Shown: positions 1 to 9,014, numbered from the stretch's first letter. The stretch is 64,000 nucleotides of DNA from Gaoshiqia hydrogeniformans (GCF_049347105.1 NZ_CP186334.1:5626983-5690982); one strand, 5' to 3'. Numbers and translations are program-made. The notes: generated from the letters alone by a model not told the origin.

Positions 1-1497
1 GTTATATGAACCGGTTCCGGCAAAAACCAAGCTATTCCCGTTCTGAGAGATATTGGAATCTCTGTTAATCTTATTAAAACGTCCCTGAAAATACTCATTC
101 TTCCAGTCATTCATCGAATTGGAGTTATACCCCCACATCAAGTCATACATCACCGTCGTTTGGTGATAACCGGCCATTGGCATATTATCGCTGTCTGTAC
201 GATAATAGTTAACTTTCGAGTTAAATTTAATCCACTTATTGACAGGCGATTCAAATGAGAACGACATCGACTGTCTTTCGTAACCCGTATTCGGCAAAAT
301 CCACTCATTCCGGATGTCGGTTACCGAGAAACGGACATTTTGCCCCTGACCGTTACTTCCGCTGATCGACACCGAGTTGTTATAGGTAACTCCGGTCCTG
401 AAGATTCCGGTAAACCAATCATCCTGGTATACAAAAGGCGTTTTTTCAATCAGTCCTGTTTCCCAGTTTTTACCGGCATACTGATAACGGAGTTTATTCG
501 GGTCGAATTTTTCACCCCAGGCATAACGTGAAATATTTCTCGGGGGATAATTGGTTGTTCCCACCAAATCGGGGTTCAAAGTCCAGAAATTGTATTCATT
601 GAGTCCCATGTCACCACCAGATCCGTATTCTTTCTGAAAATCGGGCCAGTAACCTGCCTTTTCAATGACTACGGAAGAACTGACGGTTACGCCGATACCT
701 TTGTCTTTTCGTCCTGATTTTGTGGTGATCACAATGGCGCCGTTCGCTGCACGCGAACCGTACAGCGCGGTAGCAGCAGGCCCCTTCAATACGGTAACCG
801 ACTCGATATCATCGGGGTTAATGTCGCTGGCTCCATTCCCGTAGTCCACAGGAAAATCAGAACCGGAATTGGTATAACTACTGCTTGAAGACGTAGCGGT
901 TGTTCCCGAGCGAACAGGAATCCCATCTACAACAAAAAGTGCCTCATTACTCCCGTAATTCAAGGATTGGTCGCCGCGAAGCGTAACGCGCACAGACCCG
1001 ATCGGACCTGTGCTGGCCCCATTCATTGTCAGACCAGCCACTTTTCCTGACATCCCGTTTAACCAGTTTCGCGAAGCAACTTGCGTCAACTCTTCGCTAT
1101 CCACTTTACTCACGGCGTACCCAAGAGATTTTTGTTCGCGGGTTAAACCCAACGCGGTAACAACCACCCCTCCCAGTTCAACCGATTCTTCCTGCATGGT
1201 CACATTGATCACCGATTGGTTTCCAACCGGAACTTCCTGTTTCTGAAATCCAAGAAAATGAAACACCAGGACCGGATTATGACCGGAAACACTAAGGGTG
1301 TACTCACCATTCACATCGGTAATTGTACCAATCGTAGTCCCTTTTAATAAAACACTGGCTCCAATCACGGGAATCTGCCCGCCCGTTTCAAATACGGTTC
1401 CTTTTATCTGCCTGCTCTGTGCCATGGCGGGCAGTGTTGCCACCAAAAACAACAAGAAGGTCGAAAGGAGAATCTTTAGCTTTGATTTTAAGTTCAT
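1..1497 (-). CDS. SusC/RagA-like TonB-dependent outer-membrane receptor, N-terminal 499 codons (cut by window edge)
   Basis: Outer-membrane TonB-dependent transporter of the SusC/RagA type; only the first 499 codons lie in the window and the frame is still open at base 1. The ATG at 1497 begins MNLKSKLKILL, a signal peptide ending near AMAQ. A carboxypeptidase-regulatory-like beta-sandwich follows (GTVFETGG, GTTIGTITDVNGEY), then a plug domain with VTLRGDQSL, FVVDGIPVRS, DIESVTVLKGPAATALYGSRAANGAIVITTK. There is no STN domain, so FecR-type signalling is not expected. It sits 36 bp downstream of a phosphoesterase and a glycerophosphodiesterase in the same direction, which suggests it imports a phosphodiester- or glycerol-phosphate-containing ligand. 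The substrate is inferred from neighbours only. A partner SusD would lie beyond the window. Confidence 0.93.
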   Translation of the reverse strand, partial: MNLKSKLKILLSTFLLFLVATLPAMAQSRQIKGTVFETGGQIPVIGASVLLKGTTIGTITDVNGEYTLSVSGHNPVLVFHFLGFQKQEVPVGNQSVINVTMQEESVELGGVVVTALGLTREQKSLGYAVSKVDSEELTQVASRNWLNGMSGKVAGLTMNGASTGPIGSVRVTLRGDQSLNYGSNEALFVVDGIPVRSGTTATSSSSSYTNSGSDFPVDYGNGASDINPDDIESVTVLKGPAATALYGSRAANGAIVITTKSGRKDKGIGVTVSSSVVIEKAGYWPDFQKEYGSGGDMGLNEYNFWTLNPDLVGTTNYPPRNISRYAWGEKFDPNKLRYQYAGKNWETGLIEKTPFVYQDDWFTGIFRTGVTYNNSVSISGSNGQGQNVRFSVTDIRNEWILPNTGYERQSMSFSFESPVNKWIKFNSKVNYYRTDSDNMPMAGYHQTTVMYDLMWGYNSNSMNDWKNEYFQGRFNKINRDSNISQNGNSLVFAGTGSYN

Positions 1498-1533
1498 AAG
1501 TCAGTTATTAAAGTTATTGTAAGAAAATAGTGG

Positions 1534-3567
1534 TTATTTCATTAAATAGGTAAATGGCTTAGGGCGCGTCATCGTTTCGGTATAGACATTCCCGAACCGA
1601 TCGGTCACCTTAATCTCCAGCGTAGAGTTTGGACTTGACGCCGTAACCTTAAACATATGGGCCGTGGCGCCGGTAACAAACGAATCGGTTGGAACAGCGC
1701 CTACATTTAAGCGTTTGGCTTCGTATGAGATGATATGCAGCGGATCGAGCGCAGATACGCGCGTCACAGTCAGCGGGTTGGCTCCCTCTTTGACTTCCAC
1801 TTTCCACTGGCTGTCGTAACCCCACACATTGATTAAAACTTCGTTATTGCTGTTCGGACTGGCATAAACGCCGGCGTATGGAGCTAATGCTGCATCAGTT
1901 GAGTTCGGTGCATAAGTTGCCGCTGTTATATAAACGGTGTTCAAATCGTATGAACGGAACTGATAATTCTTTTCATAGCCGATACTTTTGTAATACCATT
2001 TCATGTCCCGGTCATTAATCTCCCATATCCCATAGCCACCGGGGCTGCCGTCTTTACAAATATGATTTCCGGCATAGCCGGTTCTGCCCGTCCACCACCA
2101 GGTTGCACAAACGGCGGCGGTATTGTGTTCCATCAACGACTGACTGCCTTCTACCGAATAATTGATGTGCGTATGACCGCTCAGAACGTGTACATTGGAA
2201 AAATCCTGCAATAAGGTTGCCAAGGCGCTGCCATTATTTAATGCAAAGCCATTTACCTGATTTCCGTTGGCATCGAGAGTCGGATTCCGGTAAAGCGGGG
2301 TGTGCATACCAATCACAATCGGGGTGCTCTTATCGGTAATGGTCGCCAAATCTTTTTGCAGCCAGGCCATCTGATCGGCAACAACGACGTCGTTATAATT
2401 GCGCTGTCCGAGTACGCCCTGAGAACCGCCGGTATTGATGTATTCCACGTTATCCAATACCACATAATGAACATTTCCCAGGTTAAATGAGTAGTATGTC
2501 GGGCCGATAATATTCTTATAGGTATTCTCGGCAAACCAGTCGCCTGCATAATACGGATCATTGTCGTGGTTGCCCATCAGGTTAAAAACGGTACAGTTAA
2601 TTTTATTCATCTGGGTCAGGTACTGGTTTAGGGCAAAGTTGTTATCGTACCAATACACATCCCAGGTCATATCGCCAAGCGTTAAGCCATACACTTTGGT
2701 CCCGCTGGCCTGATAGGCGCTGATGATGGCATTCACATCGTTCAGGAATCCCTGGCTAAACTGAGCCAAATCATCATTCCGGTTAGCCAGATGCCAGTCG
2801 GCCAGGGTAAGAACAACATGTTTGCTGTTGTCTGCCCTGATCAATGAGAAATCTTTTTGTTCGACCGTACTTCCACCGGCAAGTTTTTTGAAGAACTGCG
2901 GGAAATTGTTGTTCGCGGGAACCTCGTAATTCCCCGGAACCGAAATAAACACATACCCATTCTTCTTTTGCGAAGGGAGATAATATACGCCGTTCTGGTC
3001 GGTCTTGGTCAGCTCGTAACCATCCGATACCACCACATCCGGAATACCGGCCCCATCGCAATACACAACCCCTTTGACGGTCATTCCGGCTTTATCCGGA
3101 ATATTGGTATTGGCCACCAGGTTTAACATGAACGACCCCAACAGCAGGCTGTCGGTACCCCTCGAAACCGTAATTTTATAACTTCCGGAACTGATTGCCC
3201 CAGGTAACGAAAACGTTGCTGTTTGTTCGGTGACTGATTTCACAGCAGCAGAATACACTTTTGTTGCATCGGAAGACGAAGTCAGGCTGATCTGATCGCC
3301 AACCCGGAACCCTTTCCCGCTAATCGTAACATCGCCTCCCGATGCAATATCCAGGGTCGACGGAATGGAAACGCCTGTAATACTAAGCCCGCTTTCAACT
3401 TCAATAGGATCATCATCGCTGCAACTATTAAACGTTGTCCCAAGTCCCACGAAAGCCAGGATTACCATTAACATCACCCAAGGTGTTTTCAGATGGGGCC
3501 GTCCCAAAAACTTCGGATTCCATCCAAATGTTGTTGTTCGTTTCGTCATAAATTGTAGGTTATTCAT
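1534..3567 (-). CDS. Calcineurin-like metallophosphoesterase lipoprotein with N-terminal IPT-like domain
   Basis: Predicted surface or periplasmic metal-dependent phosphoesterase of about 677 residues. Counted from the ATG at 3567, a hydrophobic segment ends in a lipobox (FNSC, Cys 49). An IPT/TIG-like fold follows (ITGVSIPSTLDIASGG), then a MetallophosN-like sandwich (TVKGVVYCDGAGIPDV, TDQNGVYYL). The calcineurin-type core shows DWH, GDMTWD, GNHD, GMHTP and GHTH, the full set of metal-ligand motifs, and the C-terminal domain resembles MetallophosC. The frame can be opened to a TTG at 3606, but the ATG at 3567 is preferred. It lies directly downstream of the glycerophosphodiesterase and upstream of the SusC fragment, probably in one transcript. 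The family covers phosphomono- and diesterases; the substrate is not readable, but the context suggests a glycerol-phosphate or phospholipid headgroup ester. Confidence 0.88.
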   Translation of the reverse strand: MNNLQFMTKRTTTFGWNPKFLGRPHLKTPWVMLMVILAFVGLGTTFNSCSDDDPIEVESGLSITGVSIPSTLDIASGGDVTISGKGFRVGDQISLTSSSDATKVYSAAVKSVTEQTATFSLPGAISSGSYKITVSRGTDSLLLGSFMLNLVANTNIPDKAGMTVKGVVYCDGAGIPDVVVSDGYELTKTDQNGVYYLPSQKKNGYVFISVPGNYEVPANNNFPQFFKKLAGGSTVEQKDFSLIRADNSKHVVLTLADWHLANRNDDLAQFSQGFLNDVNAIISAYQASGTKVYGLTLGDMTWDVYWYDNNFALNQYLTQMNKINCTVFNLMGNHDNDPYYAGDWFAENTYKNIIGPTYYSFNLGNVHYVVLDNVEYINTGGSQGVLGQRNYNDVVVADQMAWLQKDLATITDKSTPIVIGMHTPLYRNPTLDANGNQVNGFALNNGSALATLLQDFSNVHVLSGHTHINYSVEGSQSLMEHNTAAVCATWWWTGRTGYAGNHICKDGSPGGYGIWEINDRDMKWYYKSIGYEKNYQFRSYDLNTVYITAATYAPNSTDAALAPYAGVYASPNSNNEVLINVWGYDSQWKVEVKEGANPLTVTRVSALDPLHIISYEAKRLNVGAVPTDSFVTGATAHMFKVTASSPNSTLEIKVTDRFGNVYTETMTRPKPFTYLMK

Positions 3568-3621
3568 TATTGTTTCTAAATTCAGTTTCAATCGTATTTC
3601 GGACAATCCTGTTTATGTCCA

Positions 3622-4923
3622 TTAATTGGTATATCCTAATCGTTTCAACACAGCCTTTGCCGACTTAGCGCCTTTCCGGTTCTGGTAACAAAGCGACAGG
3701 TCTGACCTGTTGGTAAAGCCACCATCAATAAACATATCAGGATGAGGAATATAGCCATCCTTCGCTTTCCGCCGGGGGTTATCGAAGAACGATTGGTCTT
3801 TTTTATAAAAGTAGTCGCCGCCGTATTCTTTCAGCTGGCTCATCGTATCAAACGAATAGGCATGTATGATCAGTCCCGCCTGGTGATATAATTCACACAT
3901 CCAGGGCTTCGTAAAATCATAGTAATTATTGGGAGGACCACCGATTGACGGCCCGATAAACTGAAAATTATTGAAAACAGCAAAATCAATACAATCGATC
4001 AGAGCCTGGCGGGTGGTGTCCTTTAAGCTCCCTTTCGATATTAAGAAACATTTGGGGATGCCACTCAGATATTTTTCGAGATTAACAGCGCTTTCGCGCG
4101 AGAAAGTTTGCAGAATAACTCTTCCCTCTGTATTTGCAACATCAACCCGGCCCTTGTGCGTTTCAATAAGCTTGGGATTACCGGTCGTCAGCCATCCCAA
4201 TTCGTTTAATTGTTTTGCCAAGACTTTTTCAATTCCCGGAAACAATTCAGGATTTTTTGTCTCCACATAAATTCCGGGCCGATTGCCGTTATCTTCCGGA
4301 TCCTTCTTAAAAGAATAGCGTCCGTCCCAGATCCCGTCTGCATTCAGTTCCCGGAGAGGTTCGCCTGATCCATCGCGTTCAATACAATAACCTTCGGCAA
4401 TTTTAACCACCTCTTCAAGCGTTGTGATTTTTTGTCCTTCAAATTGCCTGCAGGCCCGATCCGGATTCTTCGTATTAAACCACGATCCGGCATCCAACAT
4501 CCTCAGTTCTTTCAAGGTAAATGCGCTTACCGGTAAATTTTCCCGGCCGGGAAAAACCTGAGCGATATTTGTTGTCCTTTTCAGATTGACATCATGTAAG
4601 GCAATTAACACACTGTCTTTTGTCATTTGCAAATCCAGTTCAAGGTAGTCAGCCCCGATGTTCCGGGCCCAACGATAGGCTGCTTCAGTTTCTTCGGGAG
4701 TCCAGTAGGTACTGCCCCGGTGAGCAATGACGGGATGAGGCTTCACATAGCGACTGATTTCTCCTGACTGGTTTGCCGGCGCTAAATCCAAACGTTCAAT
4801 CCGGCGAAACACATCATCCGAACCGTAAACAGCAAACAAGTCGTTCGCAGAACATACCATAATAACGAACAGCGACAGCAGGAACAGATCCTTTTTCATC
4901 GTACAATTTTCAGTTTTTTTCAT
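3622..4923 (-). CDS. Exported glycerophosphodiester phosphodiesterase (GDPD/GlpQ-like)
   Basis: Cleaves glycerophosphodiesters to glycerol-3-phosphate and an alcohol, presumably in the periplasm because an N-terminal hydrophobic signal segment is present (residues about 10-30). The GDPD barrel signature is complete: HRG at residues 68-70, ELD at 95-97 (metal-binding Glu/Asp) and ALHD at 108-111, followed by VETKNPE. At 433 residues it is longer than minimal GlpQ, with an insertion in the middle of the barrel. A second ATG at 4899 (MKKDLFLL) would give a cleaner signal peptide; 4923 has a weak GAGG upstream. It is the first gene of a presumed operon with the metallophosphoesterase and SusC, divergent from the DeoR-type regulator across a 549-bp gap that holds a palindrome. 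GlpD in the same block is the natural consumer of its product. Confidence 0.92.
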   Translation of the reverse strand: MKKTENCTMKKDLFLLSLFVIMVCSANDLFAVYGSDDVFRRIERLDLAPANQSGEISRYVKPHPVIAHRGSTYWTPEETEAAYRWARNIGADYLELDLQMTKDSVLIALHDVNLKRTTNIAQVFPGRENLPVSAFTLKELRMLDAGSWFNTKNPDRACRQFEGQKITTLEEVVKIAEGYCIERDGSGEPLRELNADGIWDGRYSFKKDPEDNGNRPGIYVETKNPELFPGIEKVLAKQLNELGWLTTGNPKLIETHKGRVDVANTEGRVILQTFSRESAVNLEKYLSGIPKCFLISKGSLKDTTRQALIDCIDFAVFNNFQFIGPSIGGPPNNYYDFTKPWMCELYHQAGLIIHAYSFDTMSQLKEYGGDYFYKKDQSFFDNPRRKAKDGYIPHPDMFIDGGFTNRSDLSLCYQNRKGAKSAKAVLKRLGYTN

Positions 4924-5084
4924 TCTCCATTCATCCTCAGCAAACTAGCACACTCCAAATAAGGGCAAAGCCTAAAACTCCGAAAAATTTCAGCCTCAGT
5001 TTCACTTATGTTTACATATTCTTTTTATATTATTCACTTCACGTTCTCTTTGTTGTGAAAGATAGTATTAATATGAAATAAAAA

Positions 5085-5108
5085 CAAATATTTCGAAATA
5101 TTTCCGAA
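5085..5108. promoter_or_regulatory. Candidate operator: perfect palindrome AAATATTTCGAAATATTT
   Basis: Bases 5086-5103 read AAATATTTCGAAATATTT, identical on both strands. The next bases (CCGAA) give a second TTTC-CGAA copy about one helical turn away. The TTCG core recalls GlpR-type operators, and the site lies between a glycerol-phosphate operon and a DeoR/GlpR-type gene. A related sequence sits upstream of glpD (8989-9014). Assignment to this regulator is inference. Confidence 0.4.
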
Positions 5109-5441
5109 TCAAAAATGATATTTCTCAAACAATGTAGCCCTCCGTTCATGTGTGAAAACATTTCGTCGTGATCTCCGGGCTCAAATCGCCACCCGATTGC
5201 TTCTTTTCTCAGCACAAATCATTGCGCATGAACATCGGACCTTCGAACGACTCCGCAAAGAACAGGCATGCAGATTACAAATCAATTAAGAATCAGTTAT
5301 TCTTACATTACGCTTCGTCCTTGCATAAAGGGCAAAATGTATCACTTCCGGGTTCCGCAAAAAAGCGCCGGCTGAAGCTCCGAAAAAAACAGACACCAAA
5401 AAGTACTTCGTTCTTTTTCTTACAATTGCCGGTATTTTTCA

Positions 5442-5449
5442 TACTTTTG
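5442..5449 (+). promoter_or_regulatory. Bacteroidota -7 box (TACTTTTG) before the DeoR-type gene
   Basis: TACTTTTG is a full match to the Bacteroidota -7 consensus TAnnTTTG and ends 23 bp before the ATG at 5473. No convincing -33 TTTG is found at the expected distance, so this is tentative. Confidence 0.4.
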
Positions 5450-5472
5450 AGGAAAATTATCATTTCACCATT

Positions 5473-6234
5473 ATGATTACATCACAACGTCACAAGTACA
5501 TCCTTGAGAAAGTTGCCCAAAAGGGATTTGTATCGGTATCAGAACTCGGTGAAGAGTTAAACGTTTCGACAGTAACAATCCGAAAGGATCTGAAAGCGCT
5601 TGAAGAAAGAAAACTACTATACAAGACCCACGGTGGCGCCAGTTCGATTGATCCTTACATCAACGACAGGCCTGTTAATCTGAAAGAAGGTATTGAAGTA
5701 GAACAAAAAGAGCTGATTGCCAAAAAAGCAGCAGAACTGGTGATGCCGAATGATTCGATTATCATTGCCTCGGGCACCACGGTATTGGCGCTGGCCAAAG
5801 CTTTACATCCCGACCGGAACCTGACGGTTCTGACAAGCGCCATGAATGTGACCCTGGCGCTCCTGCAACACGAGAACATTGAGGTGGTACAGCTAGGCGG
5901 TATTGTAAGGAAAAGCTCATCATCTGTTGTCGGGCATTATGCCGAAAGCATGCTTCAGAATTTTGCCTGCAGCAAGCTCTTTCTCGGAGTTGACGGCATT
6001 GACCTGGATTTTGGCCTGACCACAACAAATTTAATGGAAGCCCAGCTCAATCAGCAGATGATGAAAATTGCCCAAAAGGTGGTGGTGATTGCCGATGCGA
6101 CCAAGTTCGGGAAGAAAGGTTTTGGCAAAATCTGCGATCTGGATAAAGTTGATATTATTATTACAGACAAAAGAATTCCCGAGCCTTTTGTGAAAAAAAC
6201 AGAAGAACTCGGGATTCAGCTATTCATCGTCTGA
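5473..6234 (+). CDS. DeoR/GlpR-family transcriptional regulator
   Basis: DNA-binding repressor of the DeoR family, 253 residues, the usual length. The N-terminal winged helix-turn-helix covers residues 1-57, with the family pattern RHKYILEKV, VSVSELGEEL, VSTVTIRKDLKALEE and the THGGA turn. The C-terminal DeoR sensor domain (about 75-235) shows ASGTTV, LTSAMNV, GGIVRK and GVDGID, the sugar-phosphate isomerase-like ligand pocket that in known members binds phosphorylated sugars or glycerol-3-phosphate. It is divergent from the GDPD operon and convergent with the HAD phosphatase. Position inside a block containing GDPD and GlpD makes a GlpR-like role likely, but the ligand cannot be read from sequence. 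Confidence 0.9.
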   Translation: MITSQRHKYILEKVAQKGFVSVSELGEELNVSTVTIRKDLKALEERKLLYKTHGGASSIDPYINDRPVNLKEGIEVEQKELIAKKAAELVMPNDSIIIASGTTVLALAKALHPDRNLTVLTSAMNVTLALLQHENIEVVQLGGIVRKSSSSVVGHYAESMLQNFACSKLFLGVDGIDLDFGLTTTNLMEAQLNQQMMKIAQKVVVIADATKFGKKGFGKICDLDKVDIIITDKRIPEPFVKKTEELGIQLFIV

Positions 6235-6250
6235 CAGTGTTTTTATTTTG

Positions 6251-6305
6251 AAACCGGCCTGAAACGAAAGGTTTAAAATTCAACACATTTGCGTCGTGCC
6301 GGTTT
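6251..6305. terminator. Possible bidirectional terminator between convergent genes
   Basis: AAACCGGC (6251-6258) and GCCGGTTT (6298-6305) are perfect inverted repeats, followed by a pyrimidine-rich TTTTCTTTTCTTT tract. They lie between the stops of the DeoR-type gene and the convergent HAD gene. The loop is long (39 bases), so confidence is low. Confidence 0.3.
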
Positions 6306-6325
6306 TCTTTTCTTTCGGAAAGTAA

Positions 6326-7255
6326 TCATTTCGGATTAGACTTATTTTTCCTGATCTTCCAGGCTTCGGTGTGAAATGTCACACGGGGGTCGGCCACATC
6401 GTTACAGTTTACAATCAATGCGCCTTCTTTTTCCCAATACGACTTCACGGTGTGTCCGCTCATCGGGCCGTCTTCGACTCCCCTCACCGTCTCATCATCA
6501 GGGTTTACAATAATCTTTAAGCCCACCGACTGGTTCAACATATCCATGTCGCCGCGGCTGTTGCCACCTACAATCAGCGGATGCGCCTTAATGAAGGTTT
6601 CAATCGTGTGCGCTTTCCCGTCATCCTGGGGAATCGGAAGAATAATTTCGCCGGTGGTTTTTCCATCAGCTACCACGCTTTTGGCGCCAACCACATGGAT
6701 TGCAGAAAGGCCCAATTCTTCGGCAACAAATTTCTGATACAGCAATTCCGGGGAAGCCGTCAAAATCCAGACTTCAAAACCATATTCTTTCAGATTGGCA
6801 ATCAGCTCTTTCATTTCCGGGTAGAATTTTCCTTTGTAGGACTTCCGGTAACAATTATATCCGATCATTTCAATTTCTTCGGGTGAAAGTCCGGCCAGAA
6901 AATGAACGCGATCCTCAACATAAACCTTACCTACATTATCTCCGTTTTTGACCATTCGGTCCAAAATAGCCAGTTTTTCTTTCGCCTCGCGGTCATTTCT
7001 TTTTTTCAGCGCTTCGTCGGCGTACTGATAAAGCGCCTCATCAGCCAAATAAAAAGGAACCTGACCGAAGGTTGTTCCGTCGCAATCGAACACGGAAACT
7101 TTCCTTTCCTTCATCGGCAAGGTCGAGTTTAAAAAACTCTCCAGCTTGTCATTCACCGAGTCCGGCCAACCTTTAACCGGACGAAACGTTTGTGCCTGCA
7201 CCGCTTGCAACAAGCACACAATCAATAGAGAACAGATCAGTGATACTTTTTTCAT
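6326..7255 (-). CDS. Exported HAD-superfamily phosphatase
   Basis: Secreted haloacid-dehalogenase-type phosphatase, 309 residues. The signal peptide is residues 1-21 (ending VQAQ). HAD motif I is VFDCDGTT with the nucleophile and acid Asp at 57 and 59; motif II is ILTASP near 164-169; a Lys near 214 is the motif III candidate; motif IV is GNSRGDMD at 231-238. A helical C1-type cap lies between motifs I and II. The pattern resembles exported phosphatases acting on small phosphate esters such as phosphocholine, but the substrate is not determined. It lies 94 bp downstream of glpD in the same direction and is probably co-transcribed. A role trimming phosphate from a headgroup released by the GDPD is plausible inference. 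Confidence 0.85.
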   Translation of the reverse strand: MKKVSLICSLLIVCLLQAVQAQTFRPVKGWPDSVNDKLESFLNSTLPMKERKVSVFDCDGTTFGQVPFYLADEALYQYADEALKKRNDREAKEKLAILDRMVKNGDNVGKVYVEDRVHFLAGLSPEEIEMIGYNCYRKSYKGKFYPEMKELIANLKEYGFEVWILTASPELLYQKFVAEELGLSAIHVVGAKSVVADGKTTGEIILPIPQDDGKAHTIETFIKAHPLIVGGNSRGDMDMLNQSVGLKIIVNPDDETVRGVEDGPMSGHTVKSYWEKEGALIVNCNDVADPRVTFHTEAWKIRKNKSNPK

Positions 7256-7349
7256 CGTCTTTGTTTTTCTTTATTTCAGGTGAAAATTAAGTTTTGCCTA
7301 AGGCTGATGAATTTAACAGATATTTTTGTGTCATTCAAATTTTGCCGCC

Positions 7350-8912
7350 CTAATTCAACAGGTAACTTTTTGCCAGTTTCGAGTAACTGGCCACCTGATC
7401 TGCTTCCCAAAGCTGATCCCGCCCCAATTCACGCGCCATAATGCCGGCCACTTCAGCAGCCATAGCAATACTTTCCCGGGCGTCCAGCAGCAGAGCCCTT
7501 GTCCTTCGTGCAAGAAAATCTTCCACGGTCCGGGCCATTTCTTCGCGAACCGCCCATACCACCTGGGCTTTAATAATTTTCATCCCTGTGCCCAGACTTT
7601 CCCCCAACTCAGGATTTTCCCGGACGAGTTTCATAACGGCATCTTCATCCGTTCCGTACAAGGACAACGGCCCCTGGTTTCCGTTTATTTCTTTTGAACC
7701 ATGAATGGGTAAGGACCGGGTCACGGCCTTGCGCTGAGGTAATTTTCCAACCTCAATGAGCTTGTCAACCGAATCTTCCGCCATTTGCCGGTAAGTAGTC
7801 CATTTTCCACCAATGATCGTAACCAGATTTGATTCGCTGACAACAATCCGGTGTCCCCGTGATATTTCTTTCGTTTTCTTGTTATCTCCTGTCGGTGCAG
7901 CCAGCGGTCGCAGTCCGGCGAAAACACTTTTCACATCAGCCCTCGTTGGAGCTTTTTTCAGAAAACGGCCTACGGTTTCCAAAATAAAATCTACTTCTTC
8001 TTCTAAAGCCATTGGTTCAAGTTCGGCTTTTTCCTTTTGAATATCCGTTGTTCCGACCACCACCTTATCGTGCCAGGGAATCGCAAATAAAACACGTCCG
8101 TCGCTTGTTTTTGGAATCATAATGGCATGATCGCCCGGGACAAACTCCTTATCCAGCACCAGATGTACTCCCTGGCTCGGACGAACAATGTCTTTCGCTG
8201 AAGGATCATCCATGCGCAGGATATCGTCGACAAAAACACCGGTTGCATTCAGCACGGTTTTGGACTGAATCGTATATTCTTTTCCCGTCTCCTGATCCAC
8301 GGAAACGACTCCGGCTATCTTCCCGTCATTTTTCAACAGCTTCACCACCTTCATGTAGTTCAGGATTGTTCCGCCGTGATCCTGTACCGTTTGGACCATA
8401 TTTACGGCGAGGCGGGAGTCGTCAAACTGACCGTCGTGATAGACAACCCCTCCCCGCAACTGTTCGTGAACTAAGGTCGGGATCCGGTCCAGCGTTTTCT
8501 TTTTCGCGTATGGGAAAGACCTTCCAAGCCCCAGCTTTCCGGCCAACAAATCATACAAGGTCAAACCGATGGTATAAAAAGGCCTCTCCCACCACTGATA
8601 CGCCGGAATAATAAATCGCTGGTCTTTTACCAGGTGAGGAGCATTTTTCTTCAATAAACCACGCTCGCGCAAGGCCTCCAGCACCAAAGCGACATTACCC
8701 TGAGCCAAATACCGAACCCCTCCGTGAACCAGCTTGGTACTCCGGCTGGACGTTCCTTTCGAAAAGTCGTATTGTTCCAGCAAGAGCGTTTTAAACCCGC
8801 GGGTAACTGAATCAATGGCTGCGCCTAAGCCGGAGGCTCCCCCGCCAATAATCACCACATCCCATATTTGATCCTGCTGTGCGATTTCGTTTAGTTCCTT
8901 ATCCCTGCTCAT
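7350..8912 (-). CDS. glpD: FAD-dependent glycerol-3-phosphate dehydrogenase
   Basis: Oxidises glycerol-3-phosphate to dihydroxyacetone phosphate, passing electrons through FAD to the quinone pool at the inner membrane. The dinucleotide-binding motif is VIIGGGASGLGAA (residues 20-32), followed by the GlpD signature TSSRSTKLVHGGVRYL (about 54-69). FAPWHDKVVVGTTD-like sequence (here FAIPWHDKVVVGTTD) and GGKWTTYR near the C-terminal third are typical, and the DAO_C domain closes the protein. The length of 520 residues is normal. Direct repeats TTTTGAAAC lie about 80-100 bp upstream. glpK and glpF are not in the window, which fits supply of glycerol-3-phosphate rather than glycerol. Confidence 0.95.
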   Translation of the reverse strand: MSRDKELNEIAQQDQIWDVVIIGGGASGLGAAIDSVTRGFKTLLLEQYDFSKGTSSRSTKLVHGGVRYLAQGNVALVLEALRERGLLKKNAPHLVKDQRFIIPAYQWWERPFYTIGLTLYDLLAGKLGLGRSFPYAKKKTLDRIPTLVHEQLRGGVVYHDGQFDDSRLAVNMVQTVQDHGGTILNYMKVVKLLKNDGKIAGVVSVDQETGKEYTIQSKTVLNATGVFVDDILRMDDPSAKDIVRPSQGVHLVLDKEFVPGDHAIMIPKTSDGRVLFAIPWHDKVVVGTTDIQKEKAELEPMALEEEVDFILETVGRFLKKAPTRADVKSVFAGLRPLAAPTGDNKKTKEISRGHRIVVSESNLVTIIGGKWTTYRQMAEDSVDKLIEVGKLPQRKAVTRSLPIHGSKEINGNQGPLSLYGTDEDAVMKLVRENPELGESLGTGMKIIKAQVVWAVREEMARTVEDFLARRTRALLLDARESIAMAAEVAGIMARELGRDQLWEADQVASYSKLAKSYLLN

Positions 8913-8988
8913 AATCGATATAAATAGTTTCCTTTAATTTTATAATGTTTCATTTAATTACAAATTAACACCATTAAAAAAACAAAAG

Positions 8989-9014
8989 CAAATATTTTGA
9001 AACCTTTTTGAAAC
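8989..9014. promoter_or_regulatory. Candidate operator upstream of glpD: tandem TTTTGAAAC
   Basis: CAAATATTTTGAAAC (8989-9003) is followed by a second TTTTGAAAC (9006-9014), an 11-bp period or one helical turn. It resembles the palindromic site at 5085-5108 (CAAATATTTCGAAA). Both lie upstream of glycerol-phosphate genes, so a common DeoR/GlpR-type regulator is plausible. Confidence 0.35.

Larger units (their letters stand above)
4924..5472. promoter_or_regulatory. 549-bp divergent control region between the GDPD operon and the DeoR-type regulator
   Basis: There is no convincing gene here. The stretch holds an 18-bp perfect palindrome (5086-5103) and, near its right end, a TACTTTTG box just before the regulator. 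A short frame at 5168-5476 runs through it and overlaps the regulator start by 4 bases, but it has low-complexity, basic composition and no recognisable domain. The length and AT-rich sequence fit a regulated divergent promoter. Confidence 0.5.

Noticed and set aside
5168..5476. 102-codon open frame in the control region before the DeoR-type gene
   Set aside because: It overlaps the real start, has basic low-complexity composition and no domain, and crosses the palindrome and -7 box.
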